A stretch of 64,000 bases of DNA from Nemophila menziesii (taxonomy: Eukaryota > Streptophyta > Magnoliopsida > Boraginales > Hydrophyllaceae): positions 22,187,730-22,251,729 of the forward strand of contig JARWIR010000001.1 in NCBI GenBank assembly GCA_029959085.1, read 5' to 3'. The position numbers were made by a program, and so were the translations under genes. How positions within the stretch are numbered: position 1 is the stretch's first letter; each line of letters starts with the position of its first letter. Below the pieces are notes generated by a model. That model had not been told where the DNA came from. It did not search any database and saw only the letters and a program-made list of their open reading frames with translations. Positions 33,922 to 45,911 of this stretch are shown one piece after another.

Positions 33922-36002
33922 ATGGCAAGTCTTAATCCGTTTGATCTTTTGGGTGATGACGATACCGATGACATAACCCAGCTAATTGCTAAGGCTCCGG
34001 CTGCTCAGACGGCGGCTAAATCAGCTGACCCCGCTAAGACTGTAGCTAAGGCTCCATCGAAGGCTCTTCCACCTGCTCAAGCTGGTAACTCTCACCCGAT
34101 TTAATCCTGTCTGATTGATTTGAATTTTCCTTTTTAATATGTTATGATGTTTTTGTTTAATTAGTTTCTGCCTGCGTATATAAGTAGATCTATATCTGAA
34201 CTTTTTGTTATATGTATATGTGTATATAAAATCGTGTCTATATTCATAGAATTACTGTTTTTAGAGTTTAAATATATGATATGAATATTTTCTTCTATCT
34301 GGATATATTGTGTGGGTATACAATTATATAAATTTTGATTAGAATCTCCTTTTTATATAAGTGTGTATATATATGTTGTTAAATGCACAATTGATTTATT
34401 ACTAATTGAAATCTTTCAAAACAGAGGAGTATTTTGTTATTTGCATAAATCTGGACACTAAAGATGTAATTTTTGTGTATATATGTATAAAATTTGTATA
34501 TATATGTTGTTAATTGCACAATTGATTGATTTGCTAATTGAGATCTTTTAAAACAGAGGAATATTTTTTATTTGCATAAATCTGTACACCAAAGATGTAA
34601 TTTATGTTTATATATGTATAGTTTCTCTATTTTCTATGTAAAGTAGTTGAAATCTTTTGAAAAGATTGAATCTTTGGCTATTTGCATTAGTGGTGTAATA
34701 TTAATGTGTGTTTAAACCTGTAATGAACAGGAAAAGACTCCAACTTTGAGGTTCCCCGTGGAGGAGGTGGCCGTGGTGGAAACCGTGGTGGAGGAGCTGT
34801 CCGTGGAGGACGTGGTGGTGGACGCGGTGGATACAACCGTGACTCTGACTCTGGTGACAACTCAGTTGCCAGAAGCAATGGATATTCCGGTGGATATTCC
34901 GGTGGATACGGAGGACCTCCTGAAGACGGTGAGGCTGGAAAGAACACCGAACGTCGTGGTGGTGGTTACGGTGGTGCTCCCCGTAGTGGTGGTGGTGGCT
35001 TCCGTGGTGGTCGCCGTGGTGGTTACAATAACGGTGATGCTGATGGTGAACGTCCCCGCCGTGTCAATGATCGCCGTAGCGGCTCTGGTTATGGGTACTA
35101 GTTTCTTTTAATTGCATTATTAGTCCCTATAATTTAATATTTATTTTATTTTCTTTATAGTAACGAAGTTAAGAGAGACGGTGCTGGCCGTGGAAACTGG
35201 GGTACTCCTTCTGATGATATCGCTCCGTAAGTGTTTTTTTAAGCTCATTTTATATTTTTTTTGGTATGATTTGTGTTTAAATGTTTTTTAATTCTTTTTT
35301 AGTGAAAGTGAAGTTGCAATATTTGAGGGTGAAAAAGTAGCTGAAATTGAGGAAAAGCCTGAAGAGGAGCTCTCTCCTGAAGCAATTAAGGAGGCTGAAG
35401 CAAAAGAAGCTGAAGCTAAAGCAGCTGCTGCAGCTAAAGAGGCTGAGGAGAAGGTGAGATTAATTAATTAAATACTTATTATATAATTATAGATTCTAAA
35501 TATTTAATTTGATTTTGTTATAATAGGAGATGACTCTTGAAGAGTATGAGAAGGTTCTGGAAGAAAAGCGTCAAGCTTTACTTGCTTCAAAGCCTGAGGA
35601 GAGGAAAGTTGTTCTTGACAAGGAGTTGAAAGCTATGCAGCTTCTTTCTTGCAAGAAGAATAACGATGAGATCTTTGCTAAACTGGTATAATTTTATTTA
35701 TTTATCCTATTATGTTTCTTTCAAATTAAAAGAGTATTATTAATTATTTTTAATGGTTATAGGGAGCGGAAAAGGATAAGAAGAAGGAAGTCACTGAAAA
35801 GGTGAAAAAGGGTGCTGTGAGTATCAATGAATTTCTGAAACCAGCTGAAGGGGAGAATTACAGGTCAGGTGGTAGAGGGGGTAGGGGAGGAAGAGGTGGG
35901 CGTGGTGGTCGTGGAGGATATGGGGGTGGTGGTTATCAGACAAATGTTGCAGCTCCATCAATTCAAGATCAGGGGCAGTTTCCATCATTGGGTGGGAAGT
36001 GA
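33922..36002 (+). CDS. RGG-repeat RNA-binding protein, SERBP1/Stm1-like (copy 2, 380 aa)
   Basis: Six exons give a continuous 380-aa frame: 33922-34084, 34731-35094, 35161-35226, 35303-35453, 35527-35685 and 35763-36002, all GT-AG. The N-terminus is MASLNPFDLLGDDDTDD. Exon 2 encodes a long Gly/Arg-rich region with RGG boxes and YSGGYSGGYGG. Exon 3 has GRGNWGTPSDDIAP. Exon 4 is Ala/Glu/Lys-rich. Exon 5 begins EMTLEEYEKVLEEKRQALLA (HABP4/PAI-RBP1 core). The last exon has KGAVSINEFLKPAEGE, a perfect RGGRGGRGG block and the family end PSIQDQGQFPSLGGK. Phases and the sizes of exons 3 (66 nt) and 5 (159 nt) equal copy 1. Expected to bind RNA and ribosomes in the cytoplasm and nucleus; this copy keeps the canonical C-terminus. 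Intron 1 (646 bp) holds a 131-bp tandem duplication. Confidence 0.94.
34364..34625 (+). repeat. 131-bp tandem duplication in intron 1 of RGG copy 2
   Basis: tgtatatatatgttgttaa occurs at 34364 and 34495, followed in both copies by gcacaattgat, aatctttcaaaacagagga (atcttttaaaacagagga in the second) and ttgcataaatctg. A decayed third copy of the second half may follow at 34645-34700. Confidence 0.8.
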
Positions 36003-36739
36003 AGTGAAGTGAGTGTTTGGGCAAGTTAATAGGGGAAGGACATGAATGAATGAATGATGTGTTTGAGTTTTTATTTATAGACTACCAGAAAATGCTTTTA
36101 AAAGAGTGTACATTTAGATATGTCTTTTCCTTTGCCCCTACATATGTGTTGCATGAATCGTTTTCATAATTTTTAGAGATTTTATTACTAGTCTTTTCTT
36201 GGATGATGATACTTTTTTGTTGTGGGATCAATTTTGATTTTCTATCTATCCCTTTTGCATTTTTATTTGATTTAGTTGATTAGTGTTAATTATATATGCT
36301 TTTAAAGTAGAATCAGAGAAAAAAGCAGGTCTTCTAGAATTTTTCTGATATGAAGTGATGCACATTTATTTTATATACTACTATTAGTAGTTTGTCATAG
36401 TAGTATGGCATAATAGTCTTGTTGTCCTTAGTTGTCTTAGCTTCCATCTTGGATGTCGACCCTCTTATATGTTATGTCCTTCCATTGGTTTATTTCCCTT
36501 TAGTCCGTTGGATTCTTCTAGAAGACCCATCTCTTACTAGTTCTTTAGTAAGTGGTTGCTTTGAGGTATTGTCTTAGTCCAGTCCATCTTGGTTGTTGAT
36601 GCTTGATAGTTGTTAATTGTAATGAGGACAAGAGTGTAGCTATTGTCTGTCCCAACGCATTATTCTCCCTCTTGGACTTTAAACCGATTGGTATGCTTTA
36701 TGGCACATTAGACATAAAGAAATTATATATCGAGAAGAA
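36003..36739. other. 3' UTR and flank of RGG copy 2
   Basis: A T-rich 3' UTR lies immediately after the stop, then non-coding sequence up to the LINE. No gene is recognised. Confidence 0.4.
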
Positions 36740-36862
36740 ACGCAGGTAAAACTTCCTTCCCCAACATATTAAAAATTTCTAGAGAGAGGTTAGAGTGTTT
36801 TCTCCTAGATCTTCCGATCTAGTGCCTATCTCAAGGAAATTTCTTCACGGAACCTTACCAAA

Positions 36863-38768
36863 ATGACGGATCCGATTCACTCGTCTCAAGATCGATAACT
36901 TTCCTCGTCCGATTTGGACACGGAAGATGGTCTTCTCCTTCCCCACGTCCCTTCTGAAAATGAGCCACCGGACCCCACGATCCTCACGACATGGGTAAAC
37001 CCGGGTCCCGGATCCTCCTTGGGCATGTCTAGCCTCACGCTAGGCCATAACCCACCGGGAAATGGTCTCATTGGAGGAGCAATTGGAGAAAAGGATAAGG
37101 AAGAACTAGTGGCACGCCAAGTGTTTGACGAAATTGCTCAGTCACACGCTTTAGTGATTGAGGAACCAAATGAAGAAGAAATTGAGGGTGCTTCCATGTT
37201 AAAGAATGTGGTCAATCTAGGGCGTGAAACGACCACCAAGAAATCCGTTACGACCAGAATACTTGACGTCAACATGAAGTGCTCGGGTGAATCCCTCTCA
37301 ATGTGTGATAAGGAGAAGAGAATAGCCTATAAAGATATGCTTTTGAACAATAGAAAGCCATCGGTTGGAAGAGAACTCAAGTATTATGAACCCGTTGAAG
37401 GGGAAATGTTGCAACTTTTGGAGACGGATGTTCTAACAATAGAGCAAACTTTTGGATTCTCTCTTATAGGTTACGTAGCCGGAAAAAAATCCCCGGATAT
37501 GGAAGATATAAAACGGATCGTAAAGGCATGGAATGTTGAATGTAAAGTACGAAAACACCCTTCTGGATGGTTAATATTCAAATTCGAGAAGGACGGAGAT
37601 AAGAAGAATATTCTCTTAAAATGTCCTTATCTTTCGTATAGTCGACTCCTTCTTCTAACGGAGATTCCAGACTTTTTCGATTTTGGAAATCTTGAGATTA
37701 ACAAGATTCCTACTTGGATCATTTTGAGAAATCTCCCGCAACAAGTTATAACGGATGAAGGATTAGCCAAGATTGCCTCGCAAGTGGAAAAACCAATTCG
37801 AACGGATGGGATTACTTTTGAATGTAAGGATATTAGTTATGCACGAGTTCTCATTGAGTTAGATTTGAGTTAGGTTAGAAAATTAAAGGTGGAATTTGGC
37901 TCACACAAGGGTAAAAAACATTGTGTTTTAGTGGAATATGAAAATTTACCACCGTGTTGTTCAAAGTGTAAAGTTTTTGGACACGAAAGTAATAAATGCT
38001 ATTATGTTTCAGATAAAGATAGGAGTGGGAATATTCATAAATTTGGAGACGGGATAAAAGGAATTTTTTTAAATTATACAAGAAAACCTATACTGCAAAC
38101 TAAATCTAAAGTAGGATGTGAAGGGGTACAGCTAATTGCTGTTACTCCAATAAATGAATAGTGCAGCGCCTCACATGGGTCTCGGCTCATCACCTCTTCA
38201 AGTGGACAGGTGGCGAATTTTGGTAATACCCCCACATAGGTCTCGGCTGCTGCTTAAAACAAAGGAACCAATGGAATATTTGGGTCAAAAAAAGGTGCAC
38301 ACCGTTACACCTTTAGATGTCCCAATTGTTGAAGCTTTTGCAAGGCTTAAGGGTAGCATTAATGAGCCGAGCAAACTTGCCACATGTCCGAATAATAGTG
38401 AAGCTACATCTGCTGTTACGGTGGAGCATTACAACTCCATTCGAGAAAATGAATTAATAAATAGTGCAGCACCTAAAATTAAACAGCAGCATCTTCCAGG
38501 AAGTAATACTGTTGGCATTAAATTAGCAGCTAAATCAGCAACAGAAATAAATAATTCTCCGGTAACAGTACGACCAATCCGTGAAAAGGCTTTGGATTTA
38601 AATTTCATCCCGGAATTGGATAGTAGTTGCGAGATCCGTGCTTTCCGAGTAGGTTCTAATTCTCGCTCCGGTGCTATGGTAGTATTCTCGGACCTTGAAG
38701 CGATTACACATGAGATAGAAGGGAGTAAAGTCCGTCCTTTTGAGATGGTAATTAACAAGAAAACGTAA
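36863..38768 (+). pseudogene. LINE ORF1 (DUF4283 plus CCHC knuckle)
   Basis: ATG at 36863 is followed by an in-frame TAA at 36896; the frame then stays open to 37873, where a single TAG interrupts it, and continues in the same frame to 38161. It changes frame near 38155-38230 and runs on to 38768. DUF4283 spans about 37400-37870 (DVLTIEQTFGFSLIGYVAG, HPSGWLIFKFEKDGDKKNIL, P-T-W-I-I-L-R-N-L-P). The zinc knuckle is PPCCSKCKVFGHESNKC at about 37950-38000. The tail is low complexity. The family's ORF1 packages LINE RNA. Dead in its present form. Confidence 0.85.
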
Positions 38769-38896
38769 AAACGCGAAGCAAGTTATAAGAAGCTTACGGT
38801 TGTTAGAAGAGAATACGCATGGCAAAAGAAACAATATTGGAAGGCAAGAAGCGCGAAACTTAAATGCGCAAATAAGTAGAAACCCTCTGAGACTTT

Positions 38897-41800
38897 TTGA
38901 TGATCATTACAACTTGGAATACTAGGGGTTTCGGCTCAACCCATAAGAGGCGAGGAGTAGTTGATCTTATAAGGCGTAAAAATATTGATGTTCTTGGTAT
39001 TTTGGAGACAAAAAGTAACACGGTTCGAGTAGATTATTTCATGAATAGTATGCTTAGAGGATGGAAGTGTGTAAATAATTTTGATCTTGATGAACATGGG
39101 AGAATTCTTGTAGTTTGGGACCCGGATAAGGTGCAAGTGGTGATTATTGAGAGGACACCACAAGCCATTCATTGTAAAATTGTGTGCAAGGTAACTTCTT
39201 TAAGCCTTTACACCTCTTTTATATATGGTTTGAATGATAAAGAATTGCGTAGAGATTTGTGGAAAAACCTTAAAGATTTTGCCACTACTTTTGATGATTC
39301 GTGGCTTCTTTTGTGTGATTTTAATAATATTTTAGCTTCGAATGAAAGAATTAGAGGAAGAAATGTAACGGTTGGTGATTTTGAGGAATTCGCGGATTGT
39401 TGTAATTTGTTAGGCTTGAAGATATTCAATATACCGGTCAATTCTTCACTTGGGATAATAATCATGTCTTAAGCAAGATAGATTGGGCTTTGTGTAATCG
39501 GAAATTATATGAATCCGATCACTTTATTCAAGCGGAGTTCTTACCCAAATCAAGTGTGTCCGACCATTCGCCTTATGTGGTAAATATTTTATTACGAAAT
39601 GTGAATAGAGTAGTTCCGTTCCGGTTTTTTAATATGTGGGTGGAACATGATAATTATAATATAACGGTGGAAAATGGATGGAATAAGACCGTTGTCTCGG
39701 GTACTAAACAATATATTCTTTGCCAAAAACTCAAGGCTTTGAAATTTGATTTGCGGAAACTTAATAAAGAACACTTTTCTCATATTTCCGCAAGAGCCAA
39801 GAAAGCTAAGGAGGATCTTGAAAAGGCCGAGGTAACTTTCCAACAAAATTTAAATAATGATTGTAGTTTTGATGTTTTATCTGGGTTTCGGAATAGTGCA
39901 AGATTTCTTGAGAAAGCCGAGATTAGCTTTCTTCAACAAAAAGCTAAGCTTGGCTATACTCTTAAAAGTAATCGATGTTCGAATTATTTCATGGGCTTAT
40001 GAAAAGTAAACAAAGGAGGAGATTTATTCCTAATATTATTTGTGCTAACGGTGAATTATCAAATTCAAGTACCCAAGTGTATGAAGAGTTTATTAATCGT
40101 TTTCAAGCTTTATTGGGAACAAAGGATACAACATCTCATACTGAATCCGATGTTTTTAATTGGGGGAGTGTACTTTCACAAGAGCAAGGTGTTGAGTTGT
40201 GTAGAGATATTACCGATAGTGAGATAAAGGAGGCTATTTTTAGAATAGCAAATGATAAAGCTCCCGGGCCCGATGGATTTTCGTCTCTTTTCTTTAAGCG
40301 TTCGTGGGATATTATTGGAGAAGATGTTTTATTAGCGGTACGTGAATTCTTCACTTCCGGATTTTTACTTCGTCAATTAAATACTACGATAATTGCTTTA
40401 ATTCCCAAGATAGATGATCCGACATGTGTAGATGATTTTCGACCTATTTCGTGTTGTAACGTGGTGTATAAGGCGATTACCATGATAATGGCTGATCGGC
40501 TTAAACCGATGCTTAATAATTTAATTGATAAATCTCAAAATGCTTTTGTGGAGGGAAGATCTATGATCGAAAATATACACCTCATGCAAGAGCTTTTAAG
40601 GGGGTACAACAATCAAAGTAGCTCCTCGAGATGCACTATTAAGATCGATTTTCGAAAGGCGTATGATTCGATCTCTTGGGAATTCCTTCATGAAGTATTA
40701 AAGGGATTAAATTTTCCGGAAAAATTTGTGTCTTGGATAATGGCTTGTGTTTCATCTCCTTTCTATTCGGTAGCTATAAATGGAGAAATTCATGGATTCT
40801 TTAAAGGCGAAAAAGGATTAAGACAAGGTGACCCTATTTCCCCTTATCTTTTTATCCTTTGTCTTGAATACTTCTATAGGCTTTTAAAGAAAAATACGAT
40901 TATTAATTTTAAGTATCATCCTAAATGTGATAAACAAAAGATCACTCATTTAGCCTTTGCGGATGATTTAATTCTACTTTCAAAAGGAGACAAGGAGTCG
41001 ATAAAAATTCTTATGGATAGTTTAAATACTTTTGGGGATTGTTCGGGACTTCGATTAAATGCTGAAAAGTCTAATATTTATTATATTGGTGTATCGAATG
41101 ATGATATTGAAAATGGTGTGACACCTACCCTCTTGGAAAGAGGTGTCATGCATTTTCGTTATCTTAGGTCCCGCTTGGCTCCTTCGTGTTGCTTTCAAGA
41201 GATTATAAACCTCTTTTTGATAAGTTGGAAGGTTATGTGAGGTCTTGGAGAGCTTCGTCTCTTTCTTTCGCGGGGATATTGGAATTAATTAGATCGGTTC
41301 TCCAAGGAGTTATTTGTTTTTGGTTTTGTATTTTTCCGATTCCGATTGGTGTTCGAGATCGTGTGATTAGCATATGCCGGAATTTTTATTGGGAAAATAA
41401 ACCTCCTCAAGTTAGTTGGAGTAAGATTTTTATACCAAAAGATGAAGGTGGACTTGGGTTAAAAAATTTAGAAGCATGGAACAATGCATTACTATTAAAA
41501 ATGCTTTGGAAAATTGTAGAATATAAAAATTCACTTTGGATTAAATGAATACATGGATAATATTTTCAAGCTTGTGGATTTTGGGATTGGAAACCGAGAA
41601 AGAGTGATTCTCCTTTATTGAAAAATGTTTGGGAGTTAAAGGATGTTATTTGTGGGTCCTTAGGAGTGGAAGACCGAGAGAGTATTTTGGCTTTGTGGTT
41701 TTCCTCGAGAAATGCGAGGCACATTATACTTGGGATATCGAGTAAGGAATTTTATTCTTTACATAAAAAACCTTATGATTTATTCCGTCGAAAATATTAT

Positions 41801-42315
41801 ATTAAACCTTGGACGAATATTATTTGGGACTCGTGTGTATTTCCTAAACATGCAATTATTGTATGGATGGCTTTGCGAGAGAGGCTTAAAACTAAGGACC
41901 GTATTACTTATTTGGAGTTGGATCCTCTTTGTAATTTATGCGAAGAAGATTTTGAGTCAAACAAGCATCTCTTTTTTTATTTTGCTTATTCGATGGCTAT
42001 TTGGTTGGAGATAAAGTCTTGGCTAGGATTGGAAAAGGAGATGAACACGCTACTAAGTGCGTTGAAATGGCTCAAAAACTTAAAGCTAGACAATATTGGA
42101 GGAGAAAAACATGGAGGATTGGTTTTGGAGCTACCATGTATTGTATTTGGAAAACGAGAAATCACCTATCTATAAGAGGTGATTCTTCATCTAGAGAAAC
42201 GGTTATCAAGAAAATCAAGTGGTGCATCTTTTCCATTTTATTTTCCTTGTTCCCTCATCATTCATTTTTAGATGATGGTGGGCGATTAGCTTGTATTAAT
42301 TTTAGTATGAGGTAG
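38897..42315 (+). pseudogene. LINE ORF2 (endonuclease and reverse transcriptase)
   Basis: The endonuclease begins MMIITTWNTRGFGS and has ILETKSN with the catalytic Glu. A frameshift near 39435 leads into frame 39490-40002 (SVSDHSPYV, the endonuclease C-terminal SDH). Another shift near 40000 opens the RT (39975-41240): NDKAPGPDGF, FRPISCCNVVYKAI, KIDFRKAYDSISW, GLRQGDPISPYLF and LAFADDLILLS, the last with catalytic DD at 40962-40967. After a shift near 41190 come GGLGLKNLEAWNNALLLKML and two in-frame stops (41546 and 41558 region). The zf-RVT part has HAIIVWMALRERLKTKDRI and C-N-L-C. A last shift near 42060 precedes MYCIWKTRNH. The catalytic motifs are all intact, so decay is recent. Confidence 0.9.
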
Positions 42316-42427
42316 TCGTTTTTAGTTTCTTAGTTGCTATCTTTAGCCTTTTAGCTTAGGTAGGTAACTCTCTTGTATAGTGTACAGTTTTTTTATTAAT
42401 ACAACCATTTACCTAACCCAAAAAAAG

Positions 42428-43139
42428 AAGAAGATATAGGCACATTCCTCTTCTTTCTCCACTTGGTCGAGCATCTTTAGCTCTTTGTACCATCTTAGGA
42501 ATTTGGTATATAAAATGTTACGGACAATCTCTGATATTTAACACCCTAACTTACATAATTTAGTATAGATTAAAGTAGTGCTTGCTCAGGATACACCACC
42601 TCTAAAAAGGTCAACAAGGTAATTTTTTCTCACAAGCACTTAAAGCATACATCCACTTTCAAGAGGAGGTATTTTTTTCACTTATGATCAGAACAACTAA
42701 TGTTGAACAAATCACTTACCATTAACTTAACACTTCTAAGCAAAATATTTAAATTCCTGATACAGGAAGCAACACATGAACCATTACTTCTCACATCTCA
42801 TATTTACATCTTTGCCATTACACCATTCATCCAAGGGCAAAAGAACATTGAGCTACTAATGAACTTCTTAACTTCATGTCCAGTATTCAATAATCTGTTC
42901 CACATATAAGGAGAATTTTAGTGCATTTTAAGGTCCCATATACACTGTACCTTTACTCATATTATACTGAGCCCATTGGCTTCAAAAGTTATACATCCTT
43001 CACGATACCTTCATTAAACACACTTTACTAAACATGATCAAACTAGCAACCGCTAAATCACCTTCCTCTTTCCTTTGTAAACAATTTCTCCTAAATTGAC
43101 ATTCCACTCCTAATTTAGGGAGCATAGGCAATTTTGTTG
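42428..43139. other. Spacer, nothing recognised
   Basis: Between LINE remnants. Weak short frames only; no domain, repeat or TIR seen. Confidence 0.4.
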
Positions 43140-43820
43140 GTGAAACTACCGCTTTCGAGTCTTGATAATGATATTATCTCTTGGAAGCCTGATGAGAATG
43201 GTAAATTGTATATTTCAAGAATTTACAGCCTTAGATGGCATAAAGTTTGTTTGGTACAAGTACAAATGTACCTAGATATATAGCTTCGGTAGTTGCCCCG
43301 TGTGTTTTGATAAGCTTGCCAACCAAAGACCGAATGTTGATTTAGGGTGGGCCGTCTAGTAGACTTTATGTTCTTTTTCCCATTATACTAGAGGAGACAA
43401 ATCTATTTTTTACTTGTTATTTGACTTGGATATCTTGTATGGGTTCTTGCACAAGTGTGGAGTAATTGGTGTGTTCAATGGGTGATTTGCTCTTGTGGAG
43501 GTTGTTTTGTAGTTGATATTGGGATTTGGGATGACAAATTATTTAATTTTGACGTTTGTACTTGGTGGTTATCTGTACATATCTACATGGTTGGCAAGAA
43601 AGAAAGAACGAAATTTAGCGGAGTAATGATATTTGTCACCCTTTTTGTATCACCCTTTTATCACCTCCTACGTGTATGCATACATGTACCAATAAATTGA
43701 TTTCTCTATCCTATTTAATTTTTCTCTATCTTCTATTCAAGGAAATCAGAACATATATATAGAAGGGTGATAAAAAGGTAACATGAAAAGGGGTGACATA
43801 TATCATTACTCAATTTAGTG
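43140..43820 (+). mobile_element. LINE zf-RVT scrap carrying a MITE
   Basis: Broken + strand text shows W-K-P-D-E-N-G-K-L-Y-I-S (about 43185), L-P-T-K-D-R-M (about 43320), a decayed C..E..F-F-x-C block (about 43410) and K-K-E-R-T-K-F-S-G (about 43605), the usual order of a LINE zf-RVT region. The MITE at 43621-43811 is inserted at its end. Confidence 0.5.
43621..43811. mobile_element. Mutator-type MITE, 191 bp, 9-bp TSD
   Basis: The left end GAGTAATGATATTTGTCACC and the reversed right end GAGTAATGATATATGTCACC are nearly identical. Flanks aatttagcg (43612-43620) and aatttagtg (43812-43820) form a 9-bp duplicate with one change, pointing to the Mutator superfamily. No ORF. Confidence 0.85.
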
Positions 43821-44627
43821 ACATTATGAAAGTGTAAAAGGTGATGGTTAGTTAATTGGAAATGTTGAAAAAAGTCACTAATAAATGTAGTGGAAATAGA
43901 ATTGATCCTATATTTTTTGTTTTGTGTGATATAAATAGGTAAAAAAAGGTAGGAAGTAAACGATCCAAAATTTTACTTAAAAAACCTTTTAAAGCGAAGG
44001 TAGAAACTACGTATGGATTAACAATCTAAAATACTGAATAGAGTAAATACAACTGTTATCTCTTATACTATGGGCGATTGACTATTTACCCCCTAATGTT
44101 TAAAATGCGACTATTTACCTCCTATACTATGTTTTCGTGACTCGTTACCCCATAAATTAAGCTTTGTTGACTCGTATTTCGCATCTCAAAAATACCAATT
44201 TTGAAAACTTTTGGGGTTTTTGTTGGGGGTGGGGGGAGCCTAGATGATGATACTACTAACCGGGTTATGACTTTTATGGAATCCCATTTAATTTCTACCA
44301 CTACCACCGTTTGGAAAACTTGTAACTTTACACACCGATTTTCAAGTAGCCTATAAACTTGTTTATTGGACTTTTTTTGCAAAGAAAAACACAATGGAAT
44401 GATCTCTATAGAGCCTAAATTTCATATCACATATATCACTCCGAATCTATAAACTTTCCGGCTATTATGATTAAAATTATGAATTTATGCTAGAAATAAT
44501 ACCGTAAATGTTTTGTATGGTTTAGCCCTTTCTTTGCTTATAACTCACAACTTTGGTCTCAACCCCTCTCGCTCACAAACTAAAAACTTCAATCCAAATT
44601 GAATATTCGTTATAAAGCCATTAGGAT
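43821..44627. other. Spacer with no gene
   Basis: 44060-44160 has phrases such as gactatttaccccc repeated twice. No recognised gene or bounded element. Confidence 0.35.
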
Positions 44628-44997
44628 ATGAAGTTTATCATTTACAATAATGAATACATTCCAGACAATCATCCTGATAACATTGGGGATCCTCAAGTTA
44701 TCTCAAACATCAAAGCTTCAACATTTCATTTCGAAGGAAGTCCGATTCCTCTCTCTCTCCTATACGAAATGACCCCGTTCAAAATCTTATTCCAAATGAT
44801 GACTCTACTCACCTTTCTCATCTTGAAGCCACTATAATCCGCTTTATGAATTTTGTGGAACGTAAGTTTGATACTTTTGAAAGTAAGATGGGGAACCTTG
44901 AAAATGAAGTATCGTGCTTTAGGAGTGATGTTTCGTGCATTAGCGCATCTCTCGTTCGTCGTTCTAGAAGTCGTTCTCCTCGTGAAAATCGTTAGGT
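44628..44997 (+). pseudogene. Retroelement ORF end (first copy)
   Basis: After NIGDPQVISNIKASTFHFEG the frame is shifted by an extra CT pair in a CTCTCTCTCC run (about 44755). It then continues with H-L-S-H-L-E-A-T-I, F-V-E-R-K-F-D-T-F-E and an S-R-S-R-S-P-R-E-N-R end before TAG. The heptad-like centre suggests a coiled coil. The second copy lies at 45912-46217. The protein class is unknown; it could be the tail of the extra ORF some SIRE-type elements carry. Confidence 0.4.
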
Positions 44998-45673
44998 TTC
45001 AGATATTGCTTTTTGGGTTTATCTTGGTTTTTATCTCGTTTATTATGATTTTTCTATCTCTTGTTGGTTTAAACTATATTTTAAGTTGTTTTAGTTTGTT
45101 TTTGGAGGGTTTATGAACTTGTGGTTACTTTTCTTATAATTGTTTCAAACTACGTTGTTAAATGATTTGCTCTCGAGTATTTTGGTTGATATTCAATTTA
45201 ATGTTGTTTATCATAGTATAATCTTGTTTAGATTTTGTGCTATATTGTTTTTTATATTGCGTATGTATTTGCTATCCCGAGAGTTATGCTTTTGCTCGTC
45301 ACTAATCTCGTTTATATCTTATAGGCGACTTTGCATTTTGATCCTTCTTAGTTGTATAATTGCTTTTTGCTCCTTTTTTTCTTGGAAATTTGCATTTTAT
45401 ACCTCCTTTGAAAATTGCATACTATCTTGTATTAGGAATGATTATATTTCTCAAATTGCATTTTTAAGTTCCTACTTTGCATTTTTGTCCCCATATTTTA
45501 ATAAATTTCACTTTGGTCCCTACACTTTAAAAATTTGCACTTTAGTCCTTCAATGTTTAAAATTGCATTATAGTGCTCAAAATTGGACTTCATAATCCGT
45601 CTAAATCAACTTTTGTATTATAGTCCATACACTTTGAAAAATTACACTTTAATCCCTAGAATTTTATAAAATT

Positions 45674-45905
45674 GTAGTATTTCTTCCACCAAACAACAAC
45701 ATAATCCCAAATATAGTATGGTGGGATTTTACCACAAAATAACAACATATACTCAAATGCATTTTTATTGGATTTGTCCCACCAAACAACAACATAAATC
45801 TAAATATAGTTCGGTGGGATTTTTCCACCAAACAATAAAATAAACCTAAATATATTCTTGTGGTTTTTAGTCCACCAAATAACATAATGAAAATTTGGTA
45901 GAAAT
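45674..45905. repeat. Hairpin-repeat block copied inside the element
   Basis: Near-identical to 49045-49280, with the same order of caccaaacaacaacataa units and ggtgggatttttccacc hairpins. It sits exactly between the two copies of the 1.2-kb duplication. Confidence 0.75.
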
Positions 45906-45911
45906 TTTTTG

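Larger units (their letters stand above)
36740..42427 (+). mobile_element. Near full-length L1-type LINE, recently inactivated
   Basis: A leader, ORF1 (36863-38768) and ORF2 (38897-42315), then a short 3' UTR ending in an A run (42420-42426). Domains are in canonical order: DUF4283 and CCHC knuckle, then endonuclease, RT and zf-RVT. RNase H is absent. Only a few stops and frameshifts interrupt each ORF. The start is approximate; no confident target duplicate was found, though gaagaa-type words flank both ends. Confidence 0.88.

Noticed and set aside
34687..35111. Long Val- or Pro-rich ORFs on both strands over RGG exon 2
   Set aside because: Shadow frames of the Gly/Arg codon repeats; the true frame is fixed by splicing and family motifs. 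The same applies to 18509-18916.
45140..45595. A 151-codon Phe/Leu/Cys-rich ORF
   Set aside because: Lies in the T-rich non-coding part of the copia-type element and is not preserved in the second copy of the duplication.
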